A stretch of DNA of 64,000 bases from Terriglobia bacterium (GCA_020072585.1 JAIQGL010000009.1:93585-157584); one strand, 5' to 3'; counted from the stretch's first letter, positions 1-9,052 are shown. The notes: generated by a model from the letters alone, not told the origin. Program-made: numbers and translations.

Positions 1-404
1 GTCATGATGAATGCCATCTTGTTGCGAAAATCCTCATAATCTTCCCGGCTCAGGACCAGCTGTTTCAGGGAATTCTGCGGCGCGAAGGTCACATTTTCCA
101 TGCGGCCGCCTTTATCGTCATACGTAATGTCCTGCACCAGACGGAATTCACCGGTGACGGTATTGCCATCGAGCTCCTGGACGGTAATATCCTGCGTATA
201 GATATAGTTGTTGCGCGCCTGGCGGAAAATTTCTTCGCGAGCGGCAAATTTCTGGATGATCTCCTGCGTGGTCATCCCCTGTGGCTGTGCGGTATTGAGC
301 GGGCCAGCGCCTTCATCACAATTGGTATCGGCAAGCAGAGCAGCAGGCATCAGCAACAAAATAGAGATAAGAGCAGCGCGCAGGCCAGCCTTCAAAAGAT
401 TCAT
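1..404 (-). CDS. Secreted protein of unknown function, C-terminus cut by window edge
   Basis: The minus-strand frame opens with ATG at 404 and is still open at base 1, so about 134 N-terminal residues are visible. An AAGGAAGG ribosome binding site lies just upstream of the ATG. Residues 1-25 form a signal peptide: a short basic start, then a Leu/Ile/Ala-rich stretch ending in ALLA. The mature part begins with a TTQEII..FAAREEIFRQ helix and continues with alternating beta-type segments (YIYTQDITVQEL, EFRLVQDITYD). This resembles envelope proteins that carry a repeated YTQ..TVQ motif, but I cannot name a family. It diverges from the peptidase gene at 535. It is probably exported to the periplasm; function unknown. 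Confidence 0.72.
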   Translation of the reverse strand, partial: MNLLKAGLRAALISILLLMPAALLADTNCDEGAGPLNTAQPQGMTTQEIIQKFAAREEIFRQARNNYIYTQDITVQELDGNTVTGEFRLVQDITYDDKGGRMENVTFAPQNSLKQLVLSREDYEDFRNKMAFIM

Positions 405-534
405 GGACCTTCCTTCAAAATAAGTTCTTGAACCCGGGCACTTGAGAGCACTTGTCGCCCGGCAAGTTCATCATCTGCATACTGGCCTCAAACCCCAAAA
501 GGCTTTACACTGGCGTTTCTTCTGAGGAGGCCGG

Positions 535-2619
535 ATGCGCCGTTTCACGCTCTCACTTGTCCCAGTCTTGATCATTTTACTCATCGGAGGGGCTTTTGTT
601 CAGCTTTCCGCCCAGCCTGCGGCCAAAAAGCCCTTTACGTTTGAGGACATGATGGCACTCAAGCGGGTCAGCGGCCCGGTCATCTCCCCTGACGGGAACT
701 GGGTATTGTTTGCCGCGGTGGATGTTGATCTGAAGGAAAACAAACGGGCGTCTCACCTCTGGGTGGTCCCCCTGGCCGGCGGTGAAGCCCGTCAACTTCC
801 TTCCACTCCGTCCGGCGAGAGCGGCGGCCGGTGGTCGCCCGATGGCAAGAGCTATCTCTACATGACCTCTCTGGAAGGCGGCTCCCAAGTCTGGGTCAAC
901 GCATTTAACCCGGCTTCTGGAATGCCGAGCGGTGTCCCCCGAAAGGTCACCAGCATATCCACTGAGGCCGATGGCGCTATCTGGTCACCGGACGGCAAGA
1001 GCATTGTATTTATCTCTGAGGTGTATCCCGGCTGCGCGGATGATGCCTGCAACAAATCCAATGACGCGACGCGGACCAACTCCAAAGTAAAAGCCATGGT
1101 CTTTGATCATCTGCTCTTTCGCCATTGGAACCATTACAGCAGTTCCAAGCGGAGCCATCTGTTTATTGTTCCGGTGGAAGGCGGCGCAGCCAAAGACCTA
1201 ACGCCGGGCGATCATGACGTGCCGCCGTTCAGCCTGGGCGGACAGGACGCTTATGCCATCTCTCCGGATGGAAAAGAGCTGGCTTTTACCAGCAACTGGG
1301 ACGAGGTGGGCGCGACCAGCACGAATAACGATATCTTTGTAGTACCGCTCAGTGGCGGCGACCCGAAAAAACTCTCGACCAGCCCCGGCAGTGATTCCAC
1401 GCCGCTCTATTCACCCGATGGCAAATGGCTGGCTTGGCGCATGCAAAAACGCGCCGGCTATGAAAGCGACCGATTTCGCCTTGTGGTGTATGACCGCAAG
1501 TCAGGCGAGATGAAGAACCTGACAGAAGACTTTGATCAATGGGTGGAGACAATTGCATGGTCGCCTGATTCAAAGTCTGTCTATTTCACTTCGGAAAACA
1601 AAGGTGAAGCGCCAATCTATCAGCTTGATATTCAGGCCGCTCCTGCCGGGCCAAGCCATATCCACGAAATTACCCGCGGCGTGGACGATGACCTGAGCGT
1701 GACACCGGATGGCAAAACCCTGGTCTTTACGCGCCTATCAGCGCAGGCGCCGAACGAGGTTTACAAGCTGGACCTCGCCAGCAAGAAAGACGCGCAGCTC
1801 AGCCACATGAATGACGCCGTGCTGGGCGCCGTCGCCATGCAACCGGTGGAGTCTTTTTGGTTTGCCGGAGCGGGCGGAACCAAAGTCCAGGGGTTTCTGG
1901 TCAAACCGCCCAACTTCGACAAAGAGAAAAAGTATCCAGTAAAGTTTCTGATTCATGGCGGCCCGCAGGGGCAGTGGGGCGATGAGTGGTCTTACCGCTG
2001 GAATGCCGAGCTTTTCGCCGCGGATGGCTATGTGGTCATCATGGTAAATCTGCGCGGCAGCACCGGCTATGGCCAGGCATTTGTGGATGGCGTGAACAAA
2101 GACTGGGGCGGCAAGCCTTACATCGATCTGATGAACGGGCTTGATTACGCGGAGAAGACATTCCCGTTCATCGACAAGAGCCGCGAGTGCGCTCTGGGGG
2201 CCAGCTATGGCGGCTACATGATCAACTGGGTGCTTGGCCACACCACGCGCTTCAAATGCCTGGTCTCACATGACGGAATGTTCAATACGGAAGCCGCCTA
2301 TGGCACCACGGAAGAGTTGTGGTTTCCCGAGTGGGAGTTTGGGGACACCGTCTGGGCGAACCGCGAAGCTTATCGCAAATGGTCACCACATCTTTTTGCC
2401 ACGCAGTTCAAAACACCGACTCTGGTGGTCCACGGGCAGCTCGACTACCGGCTTGACGTCTCAGAGGGCTTTCAACTCTTTACCACGCTGCAACGGCTGA
2501 AGGTGCCATCCAAAATGCTCTACTTCCCTGACGAAGGACACTGGGTGCTCAAGCCGCAAAACAGCCAGCTCTGGTACAAGACCGTGAATGGCTGGGTGGA
2601 CTCGTACCTGAAGAGATGA
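535..2619 (+). CDS. S9 family serine peptidase (acylaminoacyl/dipeptidyl peptidase type)
   Basis: Predicted exported prolyl-oligopeptidase-family enzyme that would cut short peptides or acylated N-termini in the periplasm. Residues 1-27 are a signal peptide. Residues 35-420 carry repeated SPDGK-type strands (SPDGNW, SPDGKS, TPDGKT), as expected of a WD40/TolB-like propeller that gates the active site. The C-terminal alpha/beta hydrolase domain has the nucleophile motif GASYGGY (Ser557), an Asp in QLDYRLD (Asp637) and a His in DEGHW (His669). An HGGPQGQWG oxyanion segment lies upstream of the nucleophile. The length of 694 is normal for the family. A GAGGAGG ribosome binding site supports the ATG at 535. 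It stands alone between intergenic gaps, so its substrate cannot be judged from neighbours. Confidence 0.93.
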   Translation: MRRFTLSLVPVLIILLIGGAFVQLSAQPAAKKPFTFEDMMALKRVSGPVISPDGNWVLFAAVDVDLKENKRASHLWVVPLAGGEARQLPSTPSGESGGRWSPDGKSYLYMTSLEGGSQVWVNAFNPASGMPSGVPRKVTSISTEADGAIWSPDGKSIVFISEVYPGCADDACNKSNDATRTNSKVKAMVFDHLLFRHWNHYSSSKRSHLFIVPVEGGAAKDLTPGDHDVPPFSLGGQDAYAISPDGKELAFTSNWDEVGATSTNNDIFVVPLSGGDPKKLSTSPGSDSTPLYSPDGKWLAWRMQKRAGYESDRFRLVVYDRKSGEMKNLTEDFDQWVETIAWSPDSKSVYFTSENKGEAPIYQLDIQAAPAGPSHIHEITRGVDDDLSVTPDGKTLVFTRLSAQAPNEVYKLDLASKKDAQLSHMNDAVLGAVAMQPVESFWFAGAGGTKVQGFLVKPPNFDKEKKYPVKFLIHGGPQGQWGDEWSYRWNAELFAADGYVVIMVNLRGSTGYGQAFVDGVNKDWGGKPYIDLMNGLDYAEKTFPFIDKSRECALGASYGGYMINWVLGHTTRFKCLVSHDGMFNTEAAYGTTEELWFPEWEFGDTVWANREAYRKWSPHLFATQFKTPTLVVHGQLDYRLDVSEGFQLFTTLQRLKVPSKMLYFPDEGHWVLKPQNSQLWYKTVNGWVDSYLKR

Positions 2620-2853
2620 GTACGCTTTTCTGAAATCCCGAACCCGCGACGGGTGAGGGATCCCTATGGCTATGCAGTACGTTTAAGGAATAAAAGCACG
2701 TCTACGAACGCACACGAGATCATTAAGTCGTGCTCGGGGTGCCGATTGGCGCTCATTCAGATTCACGTTGCTATAGGGCCCCCTCGCTTCGCTTCGGGGT
2801 TTCAGAAAGCTGCACTCGGGATTTTCAGGAAGAACGAATGCTACAATCCAACC

Positions 2854-3546
2854 GTGTTGAGACATGCCCTGACAATCCTATTTTTGCTGGCGGCAGCCTG
2901 CATGGCCCAGCAGAACCAGACGCCCGCCCCGCAACAGCCGGACGGCAAGCCGCAAGTGAAAGTGAACTACCTGAACGTCTGTACGCCAGGAACGGACGAA
3001 CAGGCTGTGATCAATGGCGCGCTGACAGCGGTCCAGCCTAAACCAACGTTCAGCTCTGACTTTGAGATTTCCCGCGGCCGCACCACGCTGAAGGACGCAC
3101 CCGACGCAAGGTACGTACGCCTGCGCCGCGATTTTGCGCCAGAGTCTCCGTTGCTGACCGCGCAGTATTCCATGAGCACGGACTCCACCAATACCATTGA
3201 GATTCTGGTGCTGCGCCCGCGCGATCCGAAGGATTTTCTTGAGGTGGTGATGGAAAACCGCGTTACGGCGGGCGCGGCGGCGCCGCTTGCCGTTCTGCAA
3301 GTGGATACGCCGACCTCACGCGTAAGGATAGAGAGGCTCAACAAGAGCTCCGCCGTGCTGGCCCGCTGTCCGGAAGTTGACCAAAGCGCCTACGATCCAA
3401 TGTTCCACCAGGCCTCCGATATCATGGCGCAATATCGTGCGGCCCTGGGGCTGCGCACCGCTTTCCGCTCTGACATTGCCTGGCTCAGCCCGGCGCCCAA
3501 AGCCGCCGGCGCGCCCAAGCGTAAAACGAAGGCCCCAAAGCACTGA
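2854..3546 (+). CDS. Secreted protein of unknown function (230 aa)
   Basis: The open frame extends upstream to 2653, but the encoded signal peptide (LRHALTILFLLAAACMAQ) begins right after the GTG at 2854 (or TTG at 2857). I therefore place the start there. The upstream extension is Lys/Thr-rich, covers repeat-like intergenic DNA and lacks a start with a ribosome binding site. The mature protein starts with a Gln/Pro-rich stretch, then a VNYLNVCTPG segment with a lone Cys and several beta-type segments. It ends in a basic Lys-rich tail (KRKTKAPKH). No family is recognised. It sits 16 bases before trxB on the same strand and may be cotranscribed with it. Function unknown; export is the only supported inference. 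Confidence 0.7.
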   Translation: MLRHALTILFLLAAACMAQQNQTPAPQQPDGKPQVKVNYLNVCTPGTDEQAVINGALTAVQPKPTFSSDFEISRGRTTLKDAPDARYVRLRRDFAPESPLLTAQYSMSTDSTNTIEILVLRPRDPKDFLEVVMENRVTAGAAAPLAVLQVDTPTSRVRIERLNKSSAVLARCPEVDQSAYDPMFHQASDIMAQYRAALGLRTAFRSDIAWLSPAPKAAGAPKRKTKAPKH

Positions 3547-3562
3547 AACTAAATCGAAGGTC

Positions 3563-4519
3563 ATGAATCTAATGGATGCCATGGAAAATTCCATTCGCGA
3601 TACTGTAATCCTGGGGACCGGTTGCGCCGGCCTGACTGCGGCGATCTATGCGGCACGCGCCGGCCTGAAACCTCTGGTGATTGAAGGCCACCATCCGGGT
3701 GGCCAGCTCTCACTCACCACGCTGGTGGAGAACTTTCCCGGATTTCCTGAAGGCATCCAGGGCCCGGAATTGATTGACAACATGCGCAAGCAGGCGGAGC
3801 GCTTCGGCGCCGAGTACATGCGCGGGCATCTGGTCAAGGCCGACTTCAACGAGCGGCCGTTCAAGCTTGATTTTGGCGGAGACCAAACCGTTCTTGCGCG
3901 CACGCTGATTATTGCCAGCGGCGCTTCTGCCCGCTGGCTGGGACTGCCCAACGAACAGGCCCTGATCGGCCATGGTGTGTCGTCGTGCGCCACCTGCGAT
4001 GGTTTTTTTTTTAAAGGGAAGCCCATTACCGTGATCGGCGGCGGCGACTCCGCGATGGAAGAAGCCTTGTTTCTCAGCCGCTTTGCCACCAAGGTCACCC
4101 TGATTCACCGCCGTGACCATTTCCGCGCTTCCAAGATCATGCTGGACCGCGCGCGCAAACACGAGAAGATCGAGTTCCTTACTGATACAGCAGTGGATGA
4201 CGTGTATGACGCCAGCCAAAAAGAAGTGACCGCATTAAAGCTCCGCAACGTGAAGACCGGCAAGGTCTGGGACTTCCCTACCAGCGCCATGTTCCTGGGC
4301 ATTGGGCACGAACCAAATGCCAAAATGTTCAACGGCCAGCTGGATATGGACCAGGATGGCTATCTCAAAACGCATGATTTCGTTATGACGCGCGTGCCCG
4401 GCGTCTTTGCCTGCGGCGACGTGCAGGACCGCCGCTATCGCCAGGCAATTACGGCGGCCGGATCAGGTTGTGCCGCGGCAATAGAAGTGGAGAAGTTTCT
4501 GGAAGAGCACGGAAGATGA
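3563..4519 (+). CDS. trxB: Thioredoxin-disulfide reductase
   Basis: Cytoplasmic flavoenzyme that passes electrons from NADPH through FAD and a redox disulfide to thioredoxin. The FAD-binding Rossmann motif is GTGCAGL at residues 18-24; family members more often have Pro where Cys21 stands. The redox-active CATC lies at 142-145 inside CATCDG. An NADPH motif (VIGGGDSAMEEA) and HRRDHFRASK follow, and the C-terminal FAD motif is GDVQDRRYRQ. The length of 318 is normal. The frame is open further upstream, but homology begins at the VILGTG strand, so the ATG at 3563 (or 3572) is chosen. An AT-rich palindrome follows the stop and may end the transcript. Confidence 0.95.
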   Translation: MNLMDAMENSIRDTVILGTGCAGLTAAIYAARAGLKPLVIEGHHPGGQLSLTTLVENFPGFPEGIQGPELIDNMRKQAERFGAEYMRGHLVKADFNERPFKLDFGGDQTVLARTLIIASGASARWLGLPNEQALIGHGVSSCATCDGFFFKGKPITVIGGGDSAMEEALFLSRFATKVTLIHRRDHFRASKIMLDRARKHEKIEFLTDTAVDDVYDASQKEVTALKLRNVKTGKVWDFPTSAMFLGIGHEPNAKMFNGQLDMDQDGYLKTHDFVMTRVPGVFACGDVQDRRYRQAITAAGSGCAAAIEVEKFLEEHGR

Positions 4520-4522
4520 AAA

Positions 4523-4562
4523 GATTTAAAAATTGAAATTTATAAATTTCAAATTTTAAATC
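4523..4562. repeat. 40-bp AT-rich near-perfect palindrome, copy 1
   Basis: It begins four bases after the trxB stop. The left half (GATTTAAAAATTGAAATTTA) matches the reverse complement of the right half with one mismatch. A second 40-bp element with the same ends and a related sequence lies at 41885-41924, also directly after a stop codon. A role in 3' end formation is plausible, but no classic GC stem with a U-run is present. Confidence 0.8.
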
Positions 4563-4632
4563 TCATGTGCGCTTGTGTTACAAAATGTAGTCTTCCTTTT
4601 ATGCCTTCACCTAGCTTAATCCAGGAGCGCCC

Positions 4633-5550
4633 TTGTTAAGGGCCGCATTCATTTCCCTGTCAGAAAGCAAGTCTCTGCGCTCGGCGGCGGAGAAAACGTG
4701 GATTGGGCAGCGGCTCTCACGCCGCTTTGTTGCCGGGACCACCATTGATGACGCGCTCGCGGCCACGCAGGCCATGAACAAGTTGGGGCTGAGCGTAAGC
4801 GTGGACAACCTGGGCGAAAACGTTACCAACGCCGATGAGGCCCGGCACAGCGCGCAACTCTATCATCAGATGCTGGACCAGATACAGGCCAAGAAACTCA
4901 ACGCCAACGTAAGCCTTAAGCTCACGCACATGGGGCTGGACGTGGATGAGAGCATGGCGTATGAGATCGCTTCCGGCGTAGTGCAGCATGCGGCGAGGAT
5001 CGATAACTTTGTGCGCATTGACATGGAAGGCTCGCCCTACACGCAGCGGACGCTCGACTTCGTCCATCGCCTGCACCGCCAGCCGGAGAATGCGGGGCAC
5101 GTGGGCGCGGTGATCCAGGCATATCTCTTTCGCAGCGAAAAGGACGTGGAGGCGCTTCTGGCGGAGGGCATCCGCATACGGCTGTGCAAGGGGGCGTATA
5201 AGGAGTCGCCGGAAATTTCATTTGAGAAGAAAGCGGACTCGGACGCCAACTACGTGAAGCTGATGAAGCTGCTGCTCAAAAGCGGCGTCTACCACGGGAT
5301 CGCCACCCACGATGAGAACATGATCCGCGCAACGATTGATTTCGCGCAAAAGGAAAAGATCGCAGCCTCGGCGTTTGAATTCCAGATGCTCCACGGAGTG
5401 CGGCGGGACTTGCAGTTGAAGCTGGTAAAAGAAGGCTGGCGTTGCCGCGTCTATATTCCGTTCGGAACGGAGTGGTATCCCTACCTGATGCGCCGTCTGG
5501 CGGAGCGTCCGGCAAACGCGATTTTTATTTTGAAGAATCTGTTCCGGTAG
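4633..5550 (+). CDS. Proline dehydrogenase (monofunctional)
   Basis: FAD enzyme that oxidises proline to pyrroline-5-carboxylate and feeds electrons to the quinone pool. At 305 residues it is the short, monofunctional form; no P5C dehydrogenase lies nearby. Family motifs appear in order: VSLKLTHMGLDVD, IDMEGSPYTQRTLD, RLCKGAYKE, IATHDENMI, FEFQMLHG and a C-terminal RVYIPFGTEWYPYLMRRLAE. These line the barrel and bind FAD and proline. The start is TTG at 4633, preceded by a CAGGAG ribosome binding site at about five bases; no ATG is better placed. Proline use as a carbon and nitrogen source is the expected role. Confidence 0.93.
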   Translation: MLRAAFISLSESKSLRSAAEKTWIGQRLSRRFVAGTTIDDALAATQAMNKLGLSVSVDNLGENVTNADEARHSAQLYHQMLDQIQAKKLNANVSLKLTHMGLDVDESMAYEIASGVVQHAARIDNFVRIDMEGSPYTQRTLDFVHRLHRQPENAGHVGAVIQAYLFRSEKDVEALLAEGIRIRLCKGAYKESPEISFEKKADSDANYVKLMKLLLKSGVYHGIATHDENMIRATIDFAQKEKIAASAFEFQMLHGVRRDLQLKLVKEGWRCRVYIPFGTEWYPYLMRRLAERPANAIFILKNLFR

Positions 5551-5561
5551 GGAAAAACTGT

Positions 5562-5717
5562 CGCCACAGATTTGCGCAGAAGAGCGCAGATGGGATTAGC
5601 CGCGAATCAACGCGAAAAATGCGAATGAACTCTGCAAAGAAGGCGCAAGGTCCCTCGGGTCCTACTCACGCGCTGATGACAGCGCGCGTTCGCTGACGGA
5701 CCACTCGGGATGACGAT
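5562..5717. repeat. Two dispersed repeat modules side by side (R3 and internal part of R2)
   Basis: 5562-5595 is a copy of the R3 motif (CCACAGATTTGCGCAGA followed by GCGCAGATGGG), also seen near 19561, 22447 and 61231. 5644-5717 matches the inner part of the R2 element that is intact at 8923-9052: GCAAGGTCCCTC, then CGCGCTGAT, AGCGCGCG, TCGCTGACGG and TCGGGATGACGAT in the same order. The R2 terminal inverted repeats are missing here. No gene is supported in 5551-5760. Confidence 0.75.
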
Positions 5718-5760
5718 GTGTTTTAACAAGCTGTTGTTTAGCAGATTGTCGCAACAACCC

Positions 5761-6954
5761 CTATTTTTTTTTCAATTCTTCCAAGGAGTATTTTGTTCCG
5801 CGCCAGGTCACGGCGCCATCGCGCAGTGTGCGATAGGCCGAGCGCACCACGGCAATGTCAAAAACCAGAGCGCTTACCGGGCAGGTTAGAAACAGCAGCG
5901 GAGAGCTGGCCATGTAGCGGCCAGTAAAGACGTAAGCCAGGGCAATCATGGCCACGGCAAAGGCAAAACCTGCACGCGCCCAGCCCGGAGCAAGCAGAAG
6001 TCCCAGGAAGGGACAGACGCAGAGAAAGAATGTGATGACGCAGACTGCCAGAACCAATGGAACGCTGAACTGGAGAAAGGCAAACAGATTCTTCTCCAGG
6101 TTGCCGACCACGCCAGCTGCGCCTACGGCCCAGCGAAGGCTGACAAGGTCAGGGCCAAAGACCACGTCCTGCCGCAGACCCGCTTTTTTGATCGATTCGC
6201 CCAGCTTGATGTCGTCCACCACTTCAAGCCGCAGCTTTTCATAGGTGCCAATCGCCTCGTAAGCAGAGCGCCGGATCAGGTTGAAAGCGCCCACGCCGAT
6301 GTGGTCGCGCGCTTTGGGATCGCGTATCTTCCAGGGCCGCATGGCAAAGCTGGCCATGACCTGCGGAAAAGCAATCATCATGCGCTCACCCAGGCTTTTC
6401 ATGTGTGCTGTGGGAAAGAGCACCAGGTGGTCGACGCCGGTTTTTATGGCGTAGTGCATGGCACGGTGCAAAGAATCAGGCCGAAAGACGCAGTCAGCGT
6501 CAGTAAATAAAAGCCACTCACTGCTTCCCTGCTGCGCGGCGCCTCCCCGTGCGGCGTTTCCTTGTGCACCCAGCCACATGGCATGCAGTTTGCCCAGCCA
6601 GCCGGAAGGCAGTTCTTTCACATGCACCACACGAAGCCTGCCCTGGGCAGAAGGTTCCGCGGCAAGCCGGTCCATGATCTGGCCGGTCTGGTCCGTGGAG
6701 CGGTCGTTAACCGCAACCACTTCGTATTGCGGATAGTCCAGTCCTACAAGGGAGCGCAGGGCAGGCTCGATCTCAGCTTCTTCATTGCGCGCGGGAACCA
6801 CGATTGCGAGCGAGGGCATCGCTGCTCCCGCCGGGACGTCCCACTCCGCGCCAGTGAGGTCCGCGATCTCAGTGAAGTGCAGCGCCAATTGCAGAACAGG
6901 GGCCAGCCAGATTGCAGCCAGAAGCAATCCGGAAATCCAGTAGAACCAGATCAT
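5761..6954 (-). CDS. Family 2 glycosyltransferase, membrane-anchored (HpnB-like)
   Basis: Predicted transferase that moves a sugar from a nucleotide donor to a lipid or polyketide-type acceptor at the inner membrane. Residues 1-25 are a membrane anchor. The GT-A domain starts at LAIVVPARNEEAEIEPAL, continues with VVAVNDRSTDQT, and has LPSGWLGKLHA and a metal-binding FTDADCVF (DxD type). VVDDIKLGESIKKAG follows the acceptor region. About three membrane segments fill the last 110 residues, followed by a Lys-rich tail. The LPSGW.GK signature and this layout resemble hopanoid-associated HpnB proteins, but the genes here do not prove that substrate. Its ATG overlaps the stop of the MFS gene by four bases (ATGA), so the two are cotranscribed and probably translationally coupled. 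Confidence 0.85.
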   Translation of the reverse strand: MIWFYWISGLLLAAIWLAPVLQLALHFTEIADLTGAEWDVPAGAAMPSLAIVVPARNEEAEIEPALRSLVGLDYPQYEVVAVNDRSTDQTGQIMDRLAAEPSAQGRLRVVHVKELPSGWLGKLHAMWLGAQGNAARGGAAQQGSSEWLLFTDADCVFRPDSLHRAMHYAIKTGVDHLVLFPTAHMKSLGERMMIAFPQVMASFAMRPWKIRDPKARDHIGVGAFNLIRRSAYEAIGTYEKLRLEVVDDIKLGESIKKAGLRQDVVFGPDLVSLRWAVGAAGVVGNLEKNLFAFLQFSVPLVLAVCVITFFLCVCPFLGLLLAPGWARAGFAFAVAMIALAYVFTGRYMASSPLLFLTCPVSALVFDIAVVRSAYRTLRDGAVTWRGTKYSLEELKKK

Positions 6955-8204
6955 GCGGGCGTCGCCTTGATGTCATCGGGTTGCAAGCGCTCCGGAGATT
7001 TAAAGCGTGGGGCAAATCTGGCTCCAAAGAGCAGGATGACGCCGGAAATCCCGGCCGCAATAAAGGCCACCCAGAAAGCAATCTGCAAAGAGCCGGTTTT
7101 ATCAGAGATTCTGCCGATCAAAGTGGGCGAAAAAGCGTCGCCCAGCAGATGAATGATAAACACGTTGACGGCCAGCGCCGTGGAGCGGATGCTGGCGCTC
7201 ACGGAGTTGACCAGCGCGGCGTTGGTGGGGCCCGTCCCGATCAGAATAAAGAAAACCGCGGCAAAGATGGCGAGGAACATCAGTTTGCCGCCAACGTAAA
7301 TCGCGGCCACCATGAAAGGCACAGCAATCAGCATGGCAACGCCGGAAAACGAGTAATAGGCGCCGAAGTAGCGTTTAAGCAGACGGTCGCCGATCCAGCC
7401 ACCCAGCAGCGTGGCCCCAATGCCGTTGATGATTACGATAACGCTGAAATCGATGTTCGCCGTTTTGACATCCAGTCCGCGCAGGCGCTGAAGGAACGTT
7501 GGAATCCAGACCTGCATGCCGCCGATGGCGAAGGTATACATGGCCATGGCGAAAGTGGCGGTCAGAAAAGCGCCATTGCGGATGAGGCCGCCAAGCAGCT
7601 TCCATGCGTCTACCGGAGCATGCTCTTCATGCTGGCCACGCGGAGGCTCGGGGAGCATCCAGAGCAAAAAGGCGAGAAGAAAACCAGGGATTCCAGCAGC
7701 CATGAACGGCACGCGCCAGCTCCCGAAGTAATGCGCGAGGTAGCCGCCGACAAAATAGCCTGCGGCGCTGCCCACCGGCAAGCCCAGAAAAAAGATGGAC
7801 AGCATGCGTCCGCGCTTGAACGGCGGGAATGAGTCGGCAATCAGCGTGGGAGCAATGGTGGCATAGCTGGCTTCACCAATCCCCACAAGCGCATGGCGGA
7901 AGAGCAACTGGTTATAGTCATGCACAAACCAGGTCAGGAAGGTGAAGCCGCTCCAGATGAGAATGCCGAAAACTACGATGTTTTTACGGGGAAAACGGTC
8001 CCCCATCCAGCCCACCAGCGGCGCGGCAAACATGTAGGTAAAAAAGAAAGCGCTGGTGAGCACGCCGATTTTTGCATCGCTCACCAGGAATTCTTTTTTT
8101 ACGTCAGACTGCACCGCAAAGAGCACATTGCGGTCAATGTAATTGAGGATGTTCAGTCCGGTAAGAACCGCCAGCAAGAGGCGGGGATGGAGTTTTGGCG
8201 GCAT
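6951..8204 (-). CDS. MFS transporter, Spinster-like
   Basis: Twelve-helix major facilitator of 417 residues in the inner membrane. The N-terminal half has LNYIDRNVLFAVQSDVKKEF in helix 1, the loop 2-3 signature GWMGDRFPRKN, and GIGEASYATIAPTLIADSFP in helices 4-5. That last motif is typical of the Spinster branch (lipid, sphingoid or organic acid transport in other organisms). A second GDRLLKRYFG loop marks the C-terminal half. It is the first gene of a two-gene operon with the glycosyltransferase, so a lipid or glycoconjugate substrate is a reasonable guess but no more than that. The ATG at 8204 has only a weak upstream ribosome binding site (GGAGGG at distance). Confidence 0.88.
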   Translation of the reverse strand: MPPKLHPRLLLAVLTGLNILNYIDRNVLFAVQSDVKKEFLVSDAKIGVLTSAFFFTYMFAAPLVGWMGDRFPRKNIVVFGILIWSGFTFLTWFVHDYNQLLFRHALVGIGEASYATIAPTLIADSFPPFKRGRMLSIFFLGLPVGSAAGYFVGGYLAHYFGSWRVPFMAAGIPGFLLAFLLWMLPEPPRGQHEEHAPVDAWKLLGGLIRNGAFLTATFAMAMYTFAIGGMQVWIPTFLQRLRGLDVKTANIDFSVIVIINGIGATLLGGWIGDRLLKRYFGAYYSFSGVAMLIAVPFMVAAIYVGGKLMFLAIFAAVFFILIGTGPTNAALVNSVSASIRSTALAVNVFIIHLLGDAFSPTLIGRISDKTGSLQIAFWVAFIAAGISGVILLFGARFAPRFKSPERLQPDDIKATPA

Positions 8205-8282
8205 GGATGGAGGGATTATACCGATACTCCGACCCGGTCATGGGGTCGGTTTGGTTCATATGGCCGGGTGTGCATGCAAGGC

Positions 8283-8390
8283 TTCATCGCTATCGCGATG
8301 AACCTCTACCTAGAGGAACATCTGCCTAGAGGCCCACGATTCGCAAGCGAATCGCTAGACGCTGATACAGGTAGCGGGTTAGTTACTAAC
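8283..8390. other. Array of four short perfect hairpins
   Basis: Between the MFS start and the queF stop lie consecutive perfect inverted repeats. They are TTCATCGC/GCGATGAA (8283-8302), CCTCTA/TAGAGG (8303-8316), CGATTCGC/GCGAATCG (8337-8354) and GTTAG/CTAAC (8378-8390). The loops are two to four bases. None has a U-run, so they are not standard terminators. No gene is supported in 8205-8398. Confidence 0.75.
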
Positions 8391-8398
8391 TTGAACTG

Positions 8399-8797
8399 CT
8401 ACTTCTTTGGCCGGGGCCAGCGCGCTTCCACCGTGGTGCCGATCCCGCCACGGGGACGAAATACACCCTTCACCACCGCCCACTTTGGCTTGCACGCCCG
8501 CGCCACATCTTCCAGCACCTGGTTGACAATGTTCTCCTGAAAGATGCCCAGGTTGCGATAGTGCAGCAGGTATTCCTTGAGTGACTTCAGCTCCAGGCAA
8601 AGTTTGCCGGGCATGTAGCGGATTTCCAGCGTGCCAAAGTCGGGCAGGCCGGTTTTTGGGCAGACAGACGTAAACTCCGGCACGTCAATGACGATTTCAT
8701 AGGCGGGAAACTGGTTGGGCCAGGTATCGATTCCAGGGAAATCGTGGTCAAGCCCGGATTTTGCGTGGTCGTCTGTGTAGCCTGTACGATGTGACAT
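8399..8797 (-). CDS. queF: NADPH-dependent 7-cyano-7-deazaguanine (preQ0) reductase, type I
   Basis: Reduces the nitrile of preQ0 to the amine preQ1 in the queuosine tRNA modification pathway; cytoplasmic. The 132-residue length fits the unimodular type I enzyme. The thioimide-forming cysteine is Cys46 in FTSVCPKTGLPDFG, with Asp53 downstream. The QueF signature is ELKSLKEY at 69-76, and HYRNLGIFQENI and FRPRGGIGTTVEA follow. The frame is open upstream to 9076, but that extension runs through the R2 repeat element and has no homology. The ATG at 8797 (MSHRTG) is therefore the start. No other queuosine gene is in the window. Confidence 0.95.
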   Translation of the reverse strand: MSHRTGYTDDHAKSGLDHDFPGIDTWPNQFPAYEIVIDVPEFTSVCPKTGLPDFGTLEIRYMPGKLCLELKSLKEYLLHYRNLGIFQENIVNQVLEDVARACKPKWAVVKGVFRPRGGIGTTVEARWPRPKK

Positions 8798-8920
8798 CCG
8801 CTCTATTGTAACAATGGTTTTTTTGCGGGGCGTAACCGCAGGGACGGGACGATCATCTAAGATAGAATCACCGGCGGAACAAATTTGGAATTTACTTTTG
8901 GCCCGGAACGAAGGCTTGCC

Positions 8921-9052
8921 ATGGTAGTGGTACAGTTTGACCTTTTGGGTAAACGCAAGGTCCCTCACCCCTACTCGCGCGCTGATAAAAGCGCGCGCTC
9001 GCTGACGGGGGTTCGGGATGACGATTTTTTTGTTCCAAAATGTACCACTACC
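8921..9052. mobile_element. MITE-like element R2 with 12-bp terminal inverted repeats
   Basis: GGTAGTGGTACA at 8923-8934 is repeated exactly in inverse at 9041-9052 (TGTACCACTACC), enclosing about 130 bp with no gene. GCTTGCC occurs just outside both ends (8914-8920 and 9053-9059), possibly a 7-bp target duplication. The interior holds a GCGCGC(T/C) hairpin flanked by GCTGAT and TCGCTGACGG. The same interior is seen at 5644-5717, and the same left end at 13607-13659. It has no transposase, so it would need one in trans. Confidence 0.7.

Noticed and set aside
6912..7832. 306-codon plus-strand frame opposite the MFS gene
   Set aside because: It is the antisense shadow of the transporter: Gly/Arg/Gln/His-rich, without hydrophobic core, start signal or family motif.
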